A stretch of DNA of 64,000 nt from an uncultured Flavobacterium sp. (GTDB lineage: Bacteria; Bacteroidota; Bacteroidia; Flavobacteriales; Flavobacteriaceae). A program made the translations under genes and the position numbers. The stretch spans positions 186,001 through 250,000 of the forward strand of contig CALTVC010000002.1 in the NCBI GenBank assembly GCA_943912855.1, read 5' to 3'. Under the pieces are notes generated by a model, which made no database searches, was not told the origin of the DNA, and was given only the letters and a program-made list of their open reading frames with translations. Numbering within the stretch: the first letter of the stretch is position 1; every line of letters begins with the position of its first letter. This document shows, in pieces, positions 32,252 through 40,889 of the stretch.

Positions 32252-34147
32252 ATGAAAAAAATAATAACAGCATTATGCCTGGTCATTTCACCAGTGCTTT
32301 TTGCCAAACCAAAACTCCCAAAATTCTTTTCCAGCCATATGGTTCTCCAGCGCGATGTCCCTATAAGTATTTATGGTTGGGCAGATGCAGGTAAAACCGT
32401 AACGGTAAACTTTGGCAATAAAGAGCAGGCTGTAAAAGTGAACCAAAATGGTGAATGGTCGACCAGTTTTCCATCCATGCCTGCCGGAGGTCCTTATGAA
32501 ATTACGATTAGCGATGGTGAAAAAGTATCCTTTGAAGATGTTTATACCGGAGATGTATGGTTCTGTTCAGGACAAAGTAATATGGGTTATAGGCTAGACA
32601 ATGTAACCAACGCGAAAGAAGAACTTGCCAATGCAACGAACCCTATGATACGGCTGTTGCAGGTATCTCGTACCATGGCAGGCACTCCACAAAAAGACAT
32701 AGAAAAAGGCACGTGGGAAACCTGTAGCCCTAAATCGTCAAAGGCGTTTAGTGCTGTTGCTTACTTTTTTGGGAAAGAGCTTCAGGAAAAATATAAAGTA
32801 CCTATAGGGCTTATAAACTCATCTTGGGGCGGTACTAACATAGAAGCCTGGATGAGCGCAGATGTAATGGGCAATCATCCTGAAGCTAAAAAGGTAATTG
32901 AACAGATGAAAGGTTTAGATTTCTCAACAGTGATGTCTCAGTATGATACAGACTTAAAAGCCTGGGAAAAGAAAGCCGATGACACCGATACCGGGCTTGC
33001 TGAAAAATGGTTTGCTACGAACTACAATACTAAAGACTGGAAAGACATTGAACTGCCGGTATATTGGAGCAAGGCTAAAGTACTACCAAATGATGGCGTT
33101 ATCTGGGTAACACGTACCATAGAACTAACAGACAAAGACCTTGCTGCCGATAACCTGCAACTAAGCATTGGCCGTGTAGATAATGAAGACATAACCTACA
33201 TTAACGGACATGAAGTAGGCAAAAGCACCAATAAAGACATGGACAGGATGTATAATGTAGCCAAAGATAACTTTGTAGTCGGGAAAAACACCCTGACCAT
33301 CAGGGTTAAAAACGTAGGCGACATAGGTGGCTTCAGGAGTTTTGCAAAAGACCTGTACCTGCAAACAGCAACCAGAAAGGTTAGCATTGCAGGAACATGG
33401 AAGTACAAGGCAGGCACCCCAGACATAGAGCCGGTTCCTGAAAGACAGCACCCTACAAAGTATGCTACATCATTATATAATGGTATGGTAGCTCCTTTTT
33501 TTGGTATTAAAATAAAAGGAATCATTTGGTATCAGGGCGAGGCAAATTCTAAGAATGCTGCCGAATATGGAAATCTCCTAAAAAAAATGGCTACTGACTG
33601 GCGTGCCAAATGGGGTACTGACTACCCTTTTATATTTGCGCAATTGCCTAATTATGCTAATCAAAACAACCGCTGGATAACCCTTCGTGAGAGTCAGGCT
33701 ACTGCCCTATCATTAAAAAACAGCGGTATGGCTGTACTCATAGATGTAGGACAGGATGATAATATTCACCCGGCAAACAAGCAGGAACCCGGCAGACGAA
33801 TGGCTCTCCTTGCCGAAAATATTGCATACCGCGAAAAATCTGTAAATGCCACTGCACCGGTTTACAAAGAATCTAAAACTACTAAAAATGGTATTTATGT
33901 ACTGCTTACAGCAAAGGTAGCCACTCCAAAAAGTGCTATAACGGGATTTGAAATAGCAGGAAAAGACAAGAAGTTTTATGCCGCGACTGCACAGCTTCAG
34001 CCTGACGGAAAAACACTTAAGATAAGCAATCCGCAGGTTACAGAACCATCAGCTGTACGTTATCTATGGGCAGATGCCCCGGGCAAGGTTACACTGTACA
34101 ACGAAACTGGTATGCCTGTAGCTCCTTTCAGGACAGACAACTGGTAA
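32252..34147 (+). CDS. Sialate O-acetylesterase-like (SASA family) secreted carbohydrate esterase
   Basis: A 631-residue protein with a signal peptide (MKKIITALCLVISPVLFA), an N-terminal beta-sandwich (FFSSHMVLQRDVPISIYGWA), and an SGNH-type esterase domain split by an inserted galactose-binding-like module (about 260-375). The nucleophile serine is in GQSNMGYR (about residue 109), and the Asp/His pair is in DDNIHP near 500. Family members remove O-acetyl groups from sugars. The shared composite operator links it to the alginate regulator, which suggests it deacetylates acetylated (bacterial) alginate. True sialate specificity is unlikely in this setting but cannot be excluded. Confidence 0.85.
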   Translation: MKKIITALCLVISPVLFAKPKLPKFFSSHMVLQRDVPISIYGWADAGKTVTVNFGNKEQAVKVNQNGEWSTSFPSMPAGGPYEITISDGEKVSFEDVYTGDVWFCSGQSNMGYRLDNVTNAKEELANATNPMIRLLQVSRTMAGTPQKDIEKGTWETCSPKSSKAFSAVAYFFGKELQEKYKVPIGLINSSWGGTNIEAWMSADVMGNHPEAKKVIEQMKGLDFSTVMSQYDTDLKAWEKKADDTDTGLAEKWFATNYNTKDWKDIELPVYWSKAKVLPNDGVIWVTRTIELTDKDLAADNLQLSIGRVDNEDITYINGHEVGKSTNKDMDRMYNVAKDNFVVGKNTLTIRVKNVGDIGGFRSFAKDLYLQTATRKVSIAGTWKYKAGTPDIEPVPERQHPTKYATSLYNGMVAPFFGIKIKGIIWYQGEANSKNAAEYGNLLKKMATDWRAKWGTDYPFIFAQLPNYANQNNRWITLRESQATALSLKNSGMAVLIDVGQDDNIHPANKQEPGRRMALLAENIAYREKSVNATAPVYKESKTTKNGIYVLLTAKVATPKSAITGFEIAGKDKKFYAATAQLQPDGKTLKISNPQVTEPSAVRYLWADAPGKVTLYNETGMPVAPFRTDNW

Positions 34148-34170
34148 AACAACAACAATATATTAGCTGG

Positions 34171-34208
34171 AAAATCCCTCGCAGGCACTATGCTTTGTGG
34201 GGGATTTT
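34171..34208. terminator. Bidirectional terminator between esterase and AraC genes
   Basis: AAAATCCC (34171-34178) pairs with GGGATTTT (34201-34208), with a small inner GCA/TGC stem. It serves the esterase on the plus strand and overlaps the stop of the AraC gene on the other. Confidence 0.7.
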
Positions 34209-35287
34209 TATATTAACTGCAATTCGGCTACGGTAATAAGCACATCATCAAGACAGGTAAACAATACGCTTACAACCTTAAGATAAGACGAATCAAAAAC
34301 CTTAGACAGCATGGATTGCTTGGGCGTTACCCCATAAAACTTCTTAAAAGAGGTGATGAAGTGAGATACACTTTTATACCCTAATTGAGAAGATACATCA
34401 TTAACAGGTTGGTTATCTATGATCATTTTTTTGGCACGTTGCATTCTTATTTTAGTAATGTAATCGTGTATTGTACTACCAAATTTATCCTTAAATCCCG
34501 TTTTTAATTTGAACTCGTTAAGCGATACTATGCGGGAAAGTTGCTTAATAGTTGGTGGATTTGTACAGTGTGTTACCAAATAAGCCTTAGCCGATTCTAG
34601 CTTCGCCTCCATATCATCCTGAATGGCAGGCATGTTCTTACCGGTAACATTGTATATAAAGAGCTGTAAAAAAATATCTTTAAGCCTATGAAGTGTAAAA
34701 TATTTTTTTACAACACCCTCATAATTATTATCCAGAATGTCGCCTATAGACTGTAGTGCAGTATGGCTTACAGGAATCAGGTTTTTACCAAAATGTACAT
34801 ATTTACCTTCAACCACACACTTAAAAAACGGCGAAGACTGCACCCATTTTTCATCACTTATTAACGACAGATAAAACTTTTTTGAAAGAAATAAACGAAT
34901 GTAACGCATAGGTTTTCCGTTACCCGGAAGTTTCATTTCTACATCCATATTTCCTCTGTAAACGAGCTGGAAAATACCGGGAGGCAAGTCTCTCACCTTA
35001 TTAAATTTCTTTTTAAAAGTTGCAACGCTCCCCGTAAGCAACAACGAAATCTGAATAAACTCACCACGTTTTGTAAGCATATCGGTGCTTTCTACCGCAG
35101 CATTAAAGTGGGTTTCTATCATTATAAAACCATCGGTACTATAAATACGCCCTTCTACAGTAATCTCATCCTGTTTAATATACTTAATTTCGGTGCACTG
35201 AACTTCCGAATCGTAATTCGGTTCATCCTGAACCTCAACTTCATACAATGTTACATTTTCTTCTTTAAGCCTGGAGCGTATATACAT
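34208..35287 (-). CDS. AraC-family transcriptional regulator, probably of the adjacent iron-uptake genes
   Basis: A 359-residue protein from the ATG at 35285-35287. The start 23 codons earlier would lie upstream of the likely transcription start. The C-terminal 100 residues hold the double helix-turn-helix (TIKQLSRIVSLNEFKLKTGFKDKFG and PVNDVSSQLGYKSVSHFITSFKKFYGVTP). The N-terminal 250 residues are a sensing domain I do not recognise. It is divergent from the TonB receptor gene and shares a palindromic promoter with it. AraC regulators of this length next to TonB receptors in other bacteria often respond to an iron-siderophore complex, which fits here. Confidence 0.9.
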   Translation of the reverse strand: MYIRSRLKEENVTLYEVEVQDEPNYDSEVQCTEIKYIKQDEITVEGRIYSTDGFIMIETHFNAAVESTDMLTKRGEFIQISLLLTGSVATFKKKFNKVRDLPPGIFQLVYRGNMDVEMKLPGNGKPMRYIRLFLSKKFYLSLISDEKWVQSSPFFKCVVEGKYVHFGKNLIPVSHTALQSIGDILDNNYEGVVKKYFTLHRLKDIFLQLFIYNVTGKNMPAIQDDMEAKLESAKAYLVTHCTNPPTIKQLSRIVSLNEFKLKTGFKDKFGSTIHDYITKIRMQRAKKMIIDNQPVNDVSSQLGYKSVSHFITSFKKFYGVTPKQSMLSKVFDSSYLKVVSVLFTCLDDVLITVAELQLI

Positions 35288-35345
35288 AATACCAATACCG
35301 TTTTTTTTTATACCAAATGTGAAATTTTTAAAAAAGTTCGTCAAG

Positions 35346-35361
35346 TACTTTTGCAAAAGTA
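35346..35361. promoter_or_regulatory. Palindromic divergent promoter between AraC and TonB receptor genes
   Basis: TACTTTTGCAAAAGTA is a perfect 16-base palindrome made of two back-to-back TAnnTTTG elements, one per strand. It gives predicted starts near 35360 (receptor) and 35340 (AraC). Confidence 0.6.
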
Positions 35362-35422
35362 TTTATAATAAGTCTAAATAAAAAATAAAAACTCTTCTGA
35401 AACCGGAGCTTAAAACAACCAA

Positions 35423-37807
35423 ATGGCAAAAAAACTACTACTCACACTAGTCATATTATTTAATGTAGCCCTTAATGCTCAGCAAAATACAGCCGTAATA
35501 AGTGGTGTTGTAACATCTGAAGGAAAACCTGCGGCAGGGATACTGGTATATGCCGATAAAACAACTTATACAGCCGAAACAAATGAAGCTGGTAAGTACG
35601 AAATGAAAGTTCCGGCAGGTACATATACCGTTATTTTTTCTAACCTTAATTATAAAACACAATCGGTTACTGTTACCGTAAAAGCAAACGAAAAGAAAGA
35701 ACAGAACATTGCGATAATTCCTGCTACCAATCAACTTGATGAAGTAGCCATAGAGGGCAAAACCGCCATACAAAAGGTTAGAGAAACCCCTTATAACGTA
35801 GTGGCGCTCGATGCCAAATCGGTATACAACACAACGCTTGATCTTGCGCATTTACTCAACAGGGCATCTGGTGTACGATTAAGGGAAAACGGCGGTGTAG
35901 GCTCAGATATGAGCATATCGTTAAACGGTTTTACAGGAAGGCAAATAAAACTGTTCATGGATGGTGTACCTATGGAAGGATTTGGCTCGGCATTCCAGCT
36001 AAATAACATACCTGTGGGCATCGCAGATCGTATAGAAGTATACAAAGGCGTAGTACCCGTAGAGTTTGGGGCTGACGCTCTGGGCGGAGCCATAAACATT
36101 GTTACCAATCAAAGAGCCAATACGTATGTAGATGCTTCTTATTCGTATGGTTCATTTAACACCCACAAGTCTAACCTTAACCTTGGGTACACGGCTAAAT
36201 CAGGATTTACGTTCCAGATGAACACGTTCCAGAATTATTCAGACAACAACTACAAGGTTTTTATAGATGAAATAATGGACGTAACCGATGGTACCTATAG
36301 CATAAAAAACAAGTGGGTAAGGCGTTTCCATGATACCTATCATAACGAAACCTTAATGCTGAAAACAGGTTTTGTAAAGAAATCCTGGGCAGACCGTTTT
36401 TTAGTAGGTGTTACTTTAGGACAAGAATATGCCGATATACAAACCGCTAACATGATGAAGATTGTTTTCGGTAAAAAGTCGAGGGAGGCAAACAGCAACA
36501 TATACTCGCTTAACTACGAGAAAAGAAACCTGTTTACCCAGGGACTTAGTTTCCGACTTACCGCTAACTACAATACCAGCAAAAACAGCAACCACGATGT
36601 AGCCAACAGGCAGTACAACTGGTTTGGTGATTATCGTGAAACAGGTACTATGGGTGAATCGGCACTTAATACATTGGCGGTATTTAGAGATAACAATTAC
36701 TCTTCTACAGCGAACATTGGCTATATTATAAATGAAAAAAGTTCGATTTCGGTTAACGACGTAATCAGTGGTTTTGAGCGGAAGAACGAACAAAATGTAA
36801 CTTCTGCCGAACTGGGTGTTACCTACAATAACATGCGTCGTATCAACCAGAAAAATGTATTGGGTCTATCCTACCGTTATCGTTTTAATGAAAAACTGAA
36901 TTTCGACCTGTTCGGGAAAAATTATAACCAAAGGGTTGTAGGTCCTGTAGATACGGGCGATGCAGGACACCCTAACTTTATTGAAGTTACAAAAAACTAC
37001 AACACATCGGGTTATGGGATTGCTACTACGTATTTCCTGAAAGACATTCAGTTAAAAGCTTCTGCGGAAAAGGCTTTCCGCCTGCCTACCGAAAGAGAAC
37101 TTTTTGGAGATGAAGCTCTTGAAACAGGAAACGCATCCATCAGGGCTGAGAATTCTAATAACCTGAACCTTGGTTTTACACTTAACAAACAGGTAGATAA
37201 AAACAACAGCATCTATGCCGATGTAAATGGTTTTTACCGTTACACTTCTGATTACATACAGCGTCTTACAGAGCAACGTGCAGGTTCTGGAGGTTCTATT
37301 AACCACGGTAAGGTTCAAAATATGGGTGTAGACGCAGAACTGCGTTACTACTACAAAAACAGGTTTGCCATAGGCGGAAACGTAACCGTGCAGGATCCAA
37401 GGAATAAAGAACGCTACAGGGCAACCTCATCGGGTATTTTGGTAGAAAGCACTTCGTATAACATAAGGATGTACAACACCCAGTACTTCTTTGGTAATGC
37501 CGATGCTACTTATTACGTACACGATTTCTTTGGTAAAGGAAACATACTTACGGCAGGTTATGCTATGAACTTTGTAGACAGGATTTTCCTTAACTGGGAA
37601 AACCTTGCCACAGCCGACAGGAAACAACAAATACCTCAACAGTTTTCTCACGACCTTAACCTTACGTTTTCATCTGCCGGGGGCAGGTATAACATTGCCT
37701 TTGAAGCACGCAACATTACAAACGAACTGTTGTATGACAACTACGCGTTGCAAAAGCCCGGCAGAAGCTTTTCGGTAAAACTACGCTACTTCTTCATGAA
37801 AAAATAG
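35423..37807 (+). CDS. TonB-dependent receptor, XusA-like siderophore transporter
   Basis: A 794-residue outer-membrane protein: signal peptide (to NAQ), carboxypeptidase-regulatory-like domain (about 25-100), plug (about 115-230, with GVRLRENGGVGSDMSISLNG, DGVPMEGFGSAF and EVYKGVVPVEFGADALGGAINIVT) and a barrel ending in YFFMKK. It lacks the SusC length and has no SusD neighbour. With the DUF4374 lipoprotein downstream the pair matches XusA/XusB of Bacteroides, which take up iron bound to foreign siderophores. The substrate is inferred from the neighbour. Confidence 0.9.
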   Translation: MAKKLLLTLVILFNVALNAQQNTAVISGVVTSEGKPAAGILVYADKTTYTAETNEAGKYEMKVPAGTYTVIFSNLNYKTQSVTVTVKANEKKEQNIAIIPATNQLDEVAIEGKTAIQKVRETPYNVVALDAKSVYNTTLDLAHLLNRASGVRLRENGGVGSDMSISLNGFTGRQIKLFMDGVPMEGFGSAFQLNNIPVGIADRIEVYKGVVPVEFGADALGGAINIVTNQRANTYVDASYSYGSFNTHKSNLNLGYTAKSGFTFQMNTFQNYSDNNYKVFIDEIMDVTDGTYSIKNKWVRRFHDTYHNETLMLKTGFVKKSWADRFLVGVTLGQEYADIQTANMMKIVFGKKSREANSNIYSLNYEKRNLFTQGLSFRLTANYNTSKNSNHDVANRQYNWFGDYRETGTMGESALNTLAVFRDNNYSSTANIGYIINEKSSISVNDVISGFERKNEQNVTSAELGVTYNNMRRINQKNVLGLSYRYRFNEKLNFDLFGKNYNQRVVGPVDTGDAGHPNFIEVTKNYNTSGYGIATTYFLKDIQLKASAEKAFRLPTERELFGDEALETGNASIRAENSNNLNLGFTLNKQVDKNNSIYADVNGFYRYTSDYIQRLTEQRAGSGGSINHGKVQNMGVDAELRYYYKNRFAIGGNVTVQDPRNKERYRATSSGILVESTSYNIRMYNTQYFFGNADATYYVHDFFGKGNILTAGYAMNFVDRIFLNWENLATADRKQQIPQQFSHDLNLTFSSAGGRYNIAFEARNITNELLYDNYALQKPGRSFSVKLRYFFMKK

Positions 37808-37840
37808 ACAATTAACATAACCATTTAAACACTTTTAATC

Positions 37841-39100
37841 GTGAAAAAAATTAAATACACGGGTGCATGGGTACTAGGACTTGCCCTGCTTATCGCTACA
37901 GGTTGTAGCGACACTACAAGTGGTACTGCTACAAAAGGAAATTACTTTGTTGCAGCTACTCAGGGCGATTTTACGTATATGCTTGCTGTTGATGACCTGG
38001 AATCAGGAACAGCATCTATTGTTGGTAATGCCGGAGCCATAGAAGAACCGTATGCCTTTACTGCATTTGTAGCAAATGGTGAGCGTTCTGTAACAGCTAT
38101 GCAGTACCGTCAGGGAGATCCGTCTATAGGTATGTCGTATAGTCTGGATGCAGAAGGTACGATACAGAAAACAGGTAATCAATTCCAGCTAGAAAAAGGC
38201 TACGGTACCTGGGGTTCATTTGATAATTACATTGTGGCGGCCCGTAGTGGACAAACTCTTACAGATGGCTCTACAGGTGTAATTGCTTACCTTATAGACC
38301 AGCAAAATGGCAACGCCGTAACTACAAAGTACCTTAGTACAACAGGTCTTAATGGAGGTGCTACTTATGATGGTGTTCAGGAAAGCGCTACCATATCTGG
38401 TGTGGTAGACCGTGGTAATGGTACGTTCCTTACGGCAGGTGTTTTCTCTCACGGTGTTGTAGGCTCTGGTGGAAGTACTACCGCCACTGTAGGTAACCCT
38501 GACGAGGCATGGGTTTTTGAACTGGATCAAAACCTTAATATAGTACGTTCGTTCCAGGATGACCGTATAAGCTATTCTGCCGGACGCTATCGTTCTGCAT
38601 ACTACTCGCAGATTGCTGCTGACAGTGACCGTAATACTTACGTGTTCTCTGGTGCTTACGACAACACTTCTACAAAAAAAGCGGGTGTAGTACGTATACC
38701 TGCTAATGCTTCAGACTTCGATTCGTACTACTGGGATCTTGAAAGCGCATCGGGCGGATACCGTTTCCGTAAGGTATGGCACATTTCAGACGATTACTTC
38801 TTGCTTGAGTTTTACAACGAACAATACGAAAACATTACCGTATCAAGCGGGGCAACATCGTACGCTATAGTAAAAATGGGAACTAAAGATTTTAAATGGC
38901 TGAACACAGGTTTCCCTGCAAAGAATACCATTGTAGGTACAGGATGGCCTTTCGCACACAATGGAAAAATGTATTTCCCTGTTACTACAGACAGCGCGCA
39001 GCCTACTGTATATGTAATAGACCCTGCAACAGCAAGTGCTAAAGCAGGACTGGTAATACAAGCCGACGGTGTTTCTGCACTGGCAAGGCTTTCATATTAA
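37841..39100 (+). CDS. DUF4374 surface lipoprotein, XusB-like siderophore binder
   Basis: A 419-residue lipoprotein starting at GTG (lipobox IATGC, C22). The body is a run of beta-blades (YMLAVDDLESGTAS, AWVFELDQNLN, TYVFSGAYDN, MYFPVTTD, TVYVIDPATA), consistent with the beta-propeller of DUF4374. XusB of this family holds ferric enterobactin at the cell surface and passes it to XusA. It lies 33 bases after the receptor gene, so the two are co-transcribed. A PepSY membrane reductase (XusC), usual in Bacteroides, is absent from this window. Confidence 0.85.
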   Translation: MKKIKYTGAWVLGLALLIATGCSDTTSGTATKGNYFVAATQGDFTYMLAVDDLESGTASIVGNAGAIEEPYAFTAFVANGERSVTAMQYRQGDPSIGMSYSLDAEGTIQKTGNQFQLEKGYGTWGSFDNYIVAARSGQTLTDGSTGVIAYLIDQQNGNAVTTKYLSTTGLNGGATYDGVQESATISGVVDRGNGTFLTAGVFSHGVVGSGGSTTATVGNPDEAWVFELDQNLNIVRSFQDDRISYSAGRYRSAYYSQIAADSDRNTYVFSGAYDNTSTKKAGVVRIPANASDFDSYYWDLESASGGYRFRKVWHISDDYFLLEFYNEQYENITVSSGATSYAIVKMGTKDFKWLNTGFPAKNTIVGTGWPFAHNGKMYFPVTTDSAQPTVYVIDPATASAKAGLVIQADGVSALARLSY

Positions 39101-39127
39101 TTTTCATTGAGTTTTTTTTAGACACCT

Positions 39128-39162
39128 GGGGACAAAACATAAAAATTTTGTCCCCTTTTTTT
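39128..39162 (+). terminator. Strong intrinsic terminator after the DUF4374 gene
   Basis: GGGGACAAAA (39128-39137) pairs perfectly with TTTTGTCCCC (39146-39155), followed by seven T. Only 20 bases separate it from the next gene's GTG, so the ankyrin gene depends on read-through or a promoter upstream of or overlapping the hairpin. Confidence 0.85.
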
Positions 39163-39182
39163 AAACTTAAAATCATTTAAAC

Positions 39183-40676
39183 GTGAAAAAAATATTCTTA
39201 CCCGCATTGCTTTTTGCCGGACTCATGGCAATGGCTCAACAAAAAAACACACTGCTGGAACAAGGCTTCTGGAAAGGCAGCCCTGATGTAGCTGCCGTAA
39301 AAGCTGAAATTGAAAAAGGAAGCAATCCATCGGCATCTAACCCTATGAACATGGATGCTCCTACCCTTGCCATACTGGGCGGAGCATCTGTAGATGTTGT
39401 TAAGTTTTTGGTGGAACAACCCGGTAACAGCATCAGTAAGATTACTCACGAAGGTCGTACCTACCTGCACTGGGCATCTATGAAGGGTAATCCCGAAATT
39501 GTTGCCTACCTGCTTAGCAAAGGCTCTGACCTTACTATGGAAGAAGAGCACGGCCTTACTCCCGCCTACCTGGCAGCGGGTAACGGTGGCAATGTAGCCA
39601 TGTTTGAAGTCTTTGTAAAAAATGGGCTGGACCTGAAGAAAAAGTACAAAGACGGGGCTACATTGCTTATGCTCGCCCTGCCTACCGACAAGGATTTCTC
39701 TGTAACAAATTACTTTATCAGTAAAGGACTTTCTGTTAAGGATGTGGATGCCAATGGTAATTCTACCATTAATTATGCCGCACGTGGCGGAAACATAGAC
39801 GCCATAAAAAAACTACAGAAACTTGGCGTAAAATATAATGAACAGGCTCTGATTTTTGCGGCTCAGGGTACACGCCGTAGTGCCAATACCATTGAGATTT
39901 ATAAATACCTTGTAGATGACCTTAAAATTAAAACTACAGTAACTACCAAAGACAACGAAAACGTACTCCATCTTATTGGTAAAAAACAAAACCAGGCAGA
40001 GATAGTGAAGTACTTTCTGGCTAAGGGTGTAGATGTTAACCAGATAAATAACGAGGGGAATACCCCTTTTATCATTGCATCTTCGGGTAAAGATTTAGCA
40101 ACGGTTGAGGCCATGTTCCCTAAAGTTAAAAACATCAATGCGGTAAACCAAAAAGGAGAATCGGCATTAACGCAAGCGGTAAAAAGCAGCTCGGCTGAAG
40201 TGGTAGGATTTCTAATAGCAAAAGGTGCCGATATAAACATTAAAGATAAAAAGGGTAACTCTCTTACATACTACCTTGTAGACGGTTACCGCGTACCAAG
40301 AGGAGGTTTTGGCGGAGCATCACAGCAGGATGACTTTACTGAAAAACTGACACTACTTAAAGAAAAAGGACTGAATACTACTGCCCCTCAAAAAGACGGC
40401 AGTACGCTATATCATTTGGCGATAGCCAAAAATGATTTGGCAATCCTTAAAAAGCTCAATGGGCTTACACTTGACGTAAATGCAGTAAACAATGAAGGTT
40501 TAACCGTACTTCATAAAGCTGCCCTAACGGCTAAAAATGATGAAATCCTAAAATATCTAATTTCTGTAGGGGCAAAAAAAGAGGTTAAAACAGAACTAAA
40601 TGAAACGGCTTATGACCTTGCAAAAGAAAACACATACCTGTCTAAAAACAATATATCGGTTGATTTTTTAAGGTAG
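39183..40676 (+). CDS. Secreted ankyrin-repeat protein
   Basis: A 497-residue protein with a GTG start and a signal peptide (to MAMA). About 11 ankyrin repeats follow, e.g. EGRTYLHWASMKGNPEIVAYLLSKGSD, NEGNTPFIIASSGKDLATVEAMF and NEGLTVLHKAALTAKNDEILKYLISVG. Ankyrin proteins act as binding scaffolds, here probably in the periplasm. Its place after the receptor and DUF4374 genes suggests a role in the same iron-uptake process, but none is known to me. The strong terminator just upstream would keep its level lower than that of the receptor genes. Confidence 0.85.
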   Translation: MKKIFLPALLFAGLMAMAQQKNTLLEQGFWKGSPDVAAVKAEIEKGSNPSASNPMNMDAPTLAILGGASVDVVKFLVEQPGNSISKITHEGRTYLHWASMKGNPEIVAYLLSKGSDLTMEEEHGLTPAYLAAGNGGNVAMFEVFVKNGLDLKKKYKDGATLLMLALPTDKDFSVTNYFISKGLSVKDVDANGNSTINYAARGGNIDAIKKLQKLGVKYNEQALIFAAQGTRRSANTIEIYKYLVDDLKIKTTVTTKDNENVLHLIGKKQNQAEIVKYFLAKGVDVNQINNEGNTPFIIASSGKDLATVEAMFPKVKNINAVNQKGESALTQAVKSSSAEVVGFLIAKGADINIKDKKGNSLTYYLVDGYRVPRGGFGGASQQDDFTEKLTLLKEKGLNTTAPQKDGSTLYHLAIAKNDLAILKKLNGLTLDVNAVNNEGLTVLHKAALTAKNDEILKYLISVGAKKEVKTELNETAYDLAKENTYLSKNNISVDFLR

Positions 40677-40700
40677 ATTAATAGCTCAAGTAAGCCCCAA

Positions 40701-40737
40701 AAAGGCGGCACTATTTTTTATGGTGTCGTCTTTTTTT
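40701..40737 (+). terminator. Intrinsic terminator after the ankyrin gene
   Basis: AAAGGCGGCAC (40701-40711) pairs with GTGTCGTCTTT (40723-40733) using two G-T pairs, then a T-run. Confidence 0.75.
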
Positions 40738-40772
40738 ATTTCCTGAGATGTATCATCCAAAAGTAAAAACCA

Positions 40773-40780
40773 TATATTTG
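40773..40780 (+). promoter_or_regulatory. -7 promoter element of the fluoride exporter transcript
   Basis: TATATTTG matches TAnnTTTG and puts the start near 40787, just before the riboswitch at 40793. Confidence 0.6.
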
Positions 40781-40792
40781 TAAAACAATCAA

Positions 40793-40842
40793 TGGCAATG
40801 ATGTCTGCCCTGAACCGCCCTAAAAAGCTGATGACGTCTACT
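40793..40842 (+). ncRNA. Fluoride riboswitch (crcB motif)
   Basis: The sequence has the crcB-RNA landmarks in order: GGCAATGATGTC, TGCC closing P1 with GGC, the AACCGCC strand, and GCTGATGACGTCTAC at the 3' end. GATGTC pairs with GACGTC with one G-T pair, as in the fluoride aptamer pseudoknot. Downstream GTAGA (40852-40856) can pair with the aptamer's last TCTAC, giving an alternative stem for the switch. It lies 48 bases before a CLC-F type gene, exactly the expected partner. Confidence 0.9.
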
Positions 40843-40889
40843 TAACCGGCTTATGCCACAGTAGATGTATTTACCTAAATCAGACATAT

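Noticed and set aside
35288..35356. Earlier start for the AraC regulator
   Set aside because: The predicted minus-strand start site near 35340 lies inside this extension, so it could not be fully translated.
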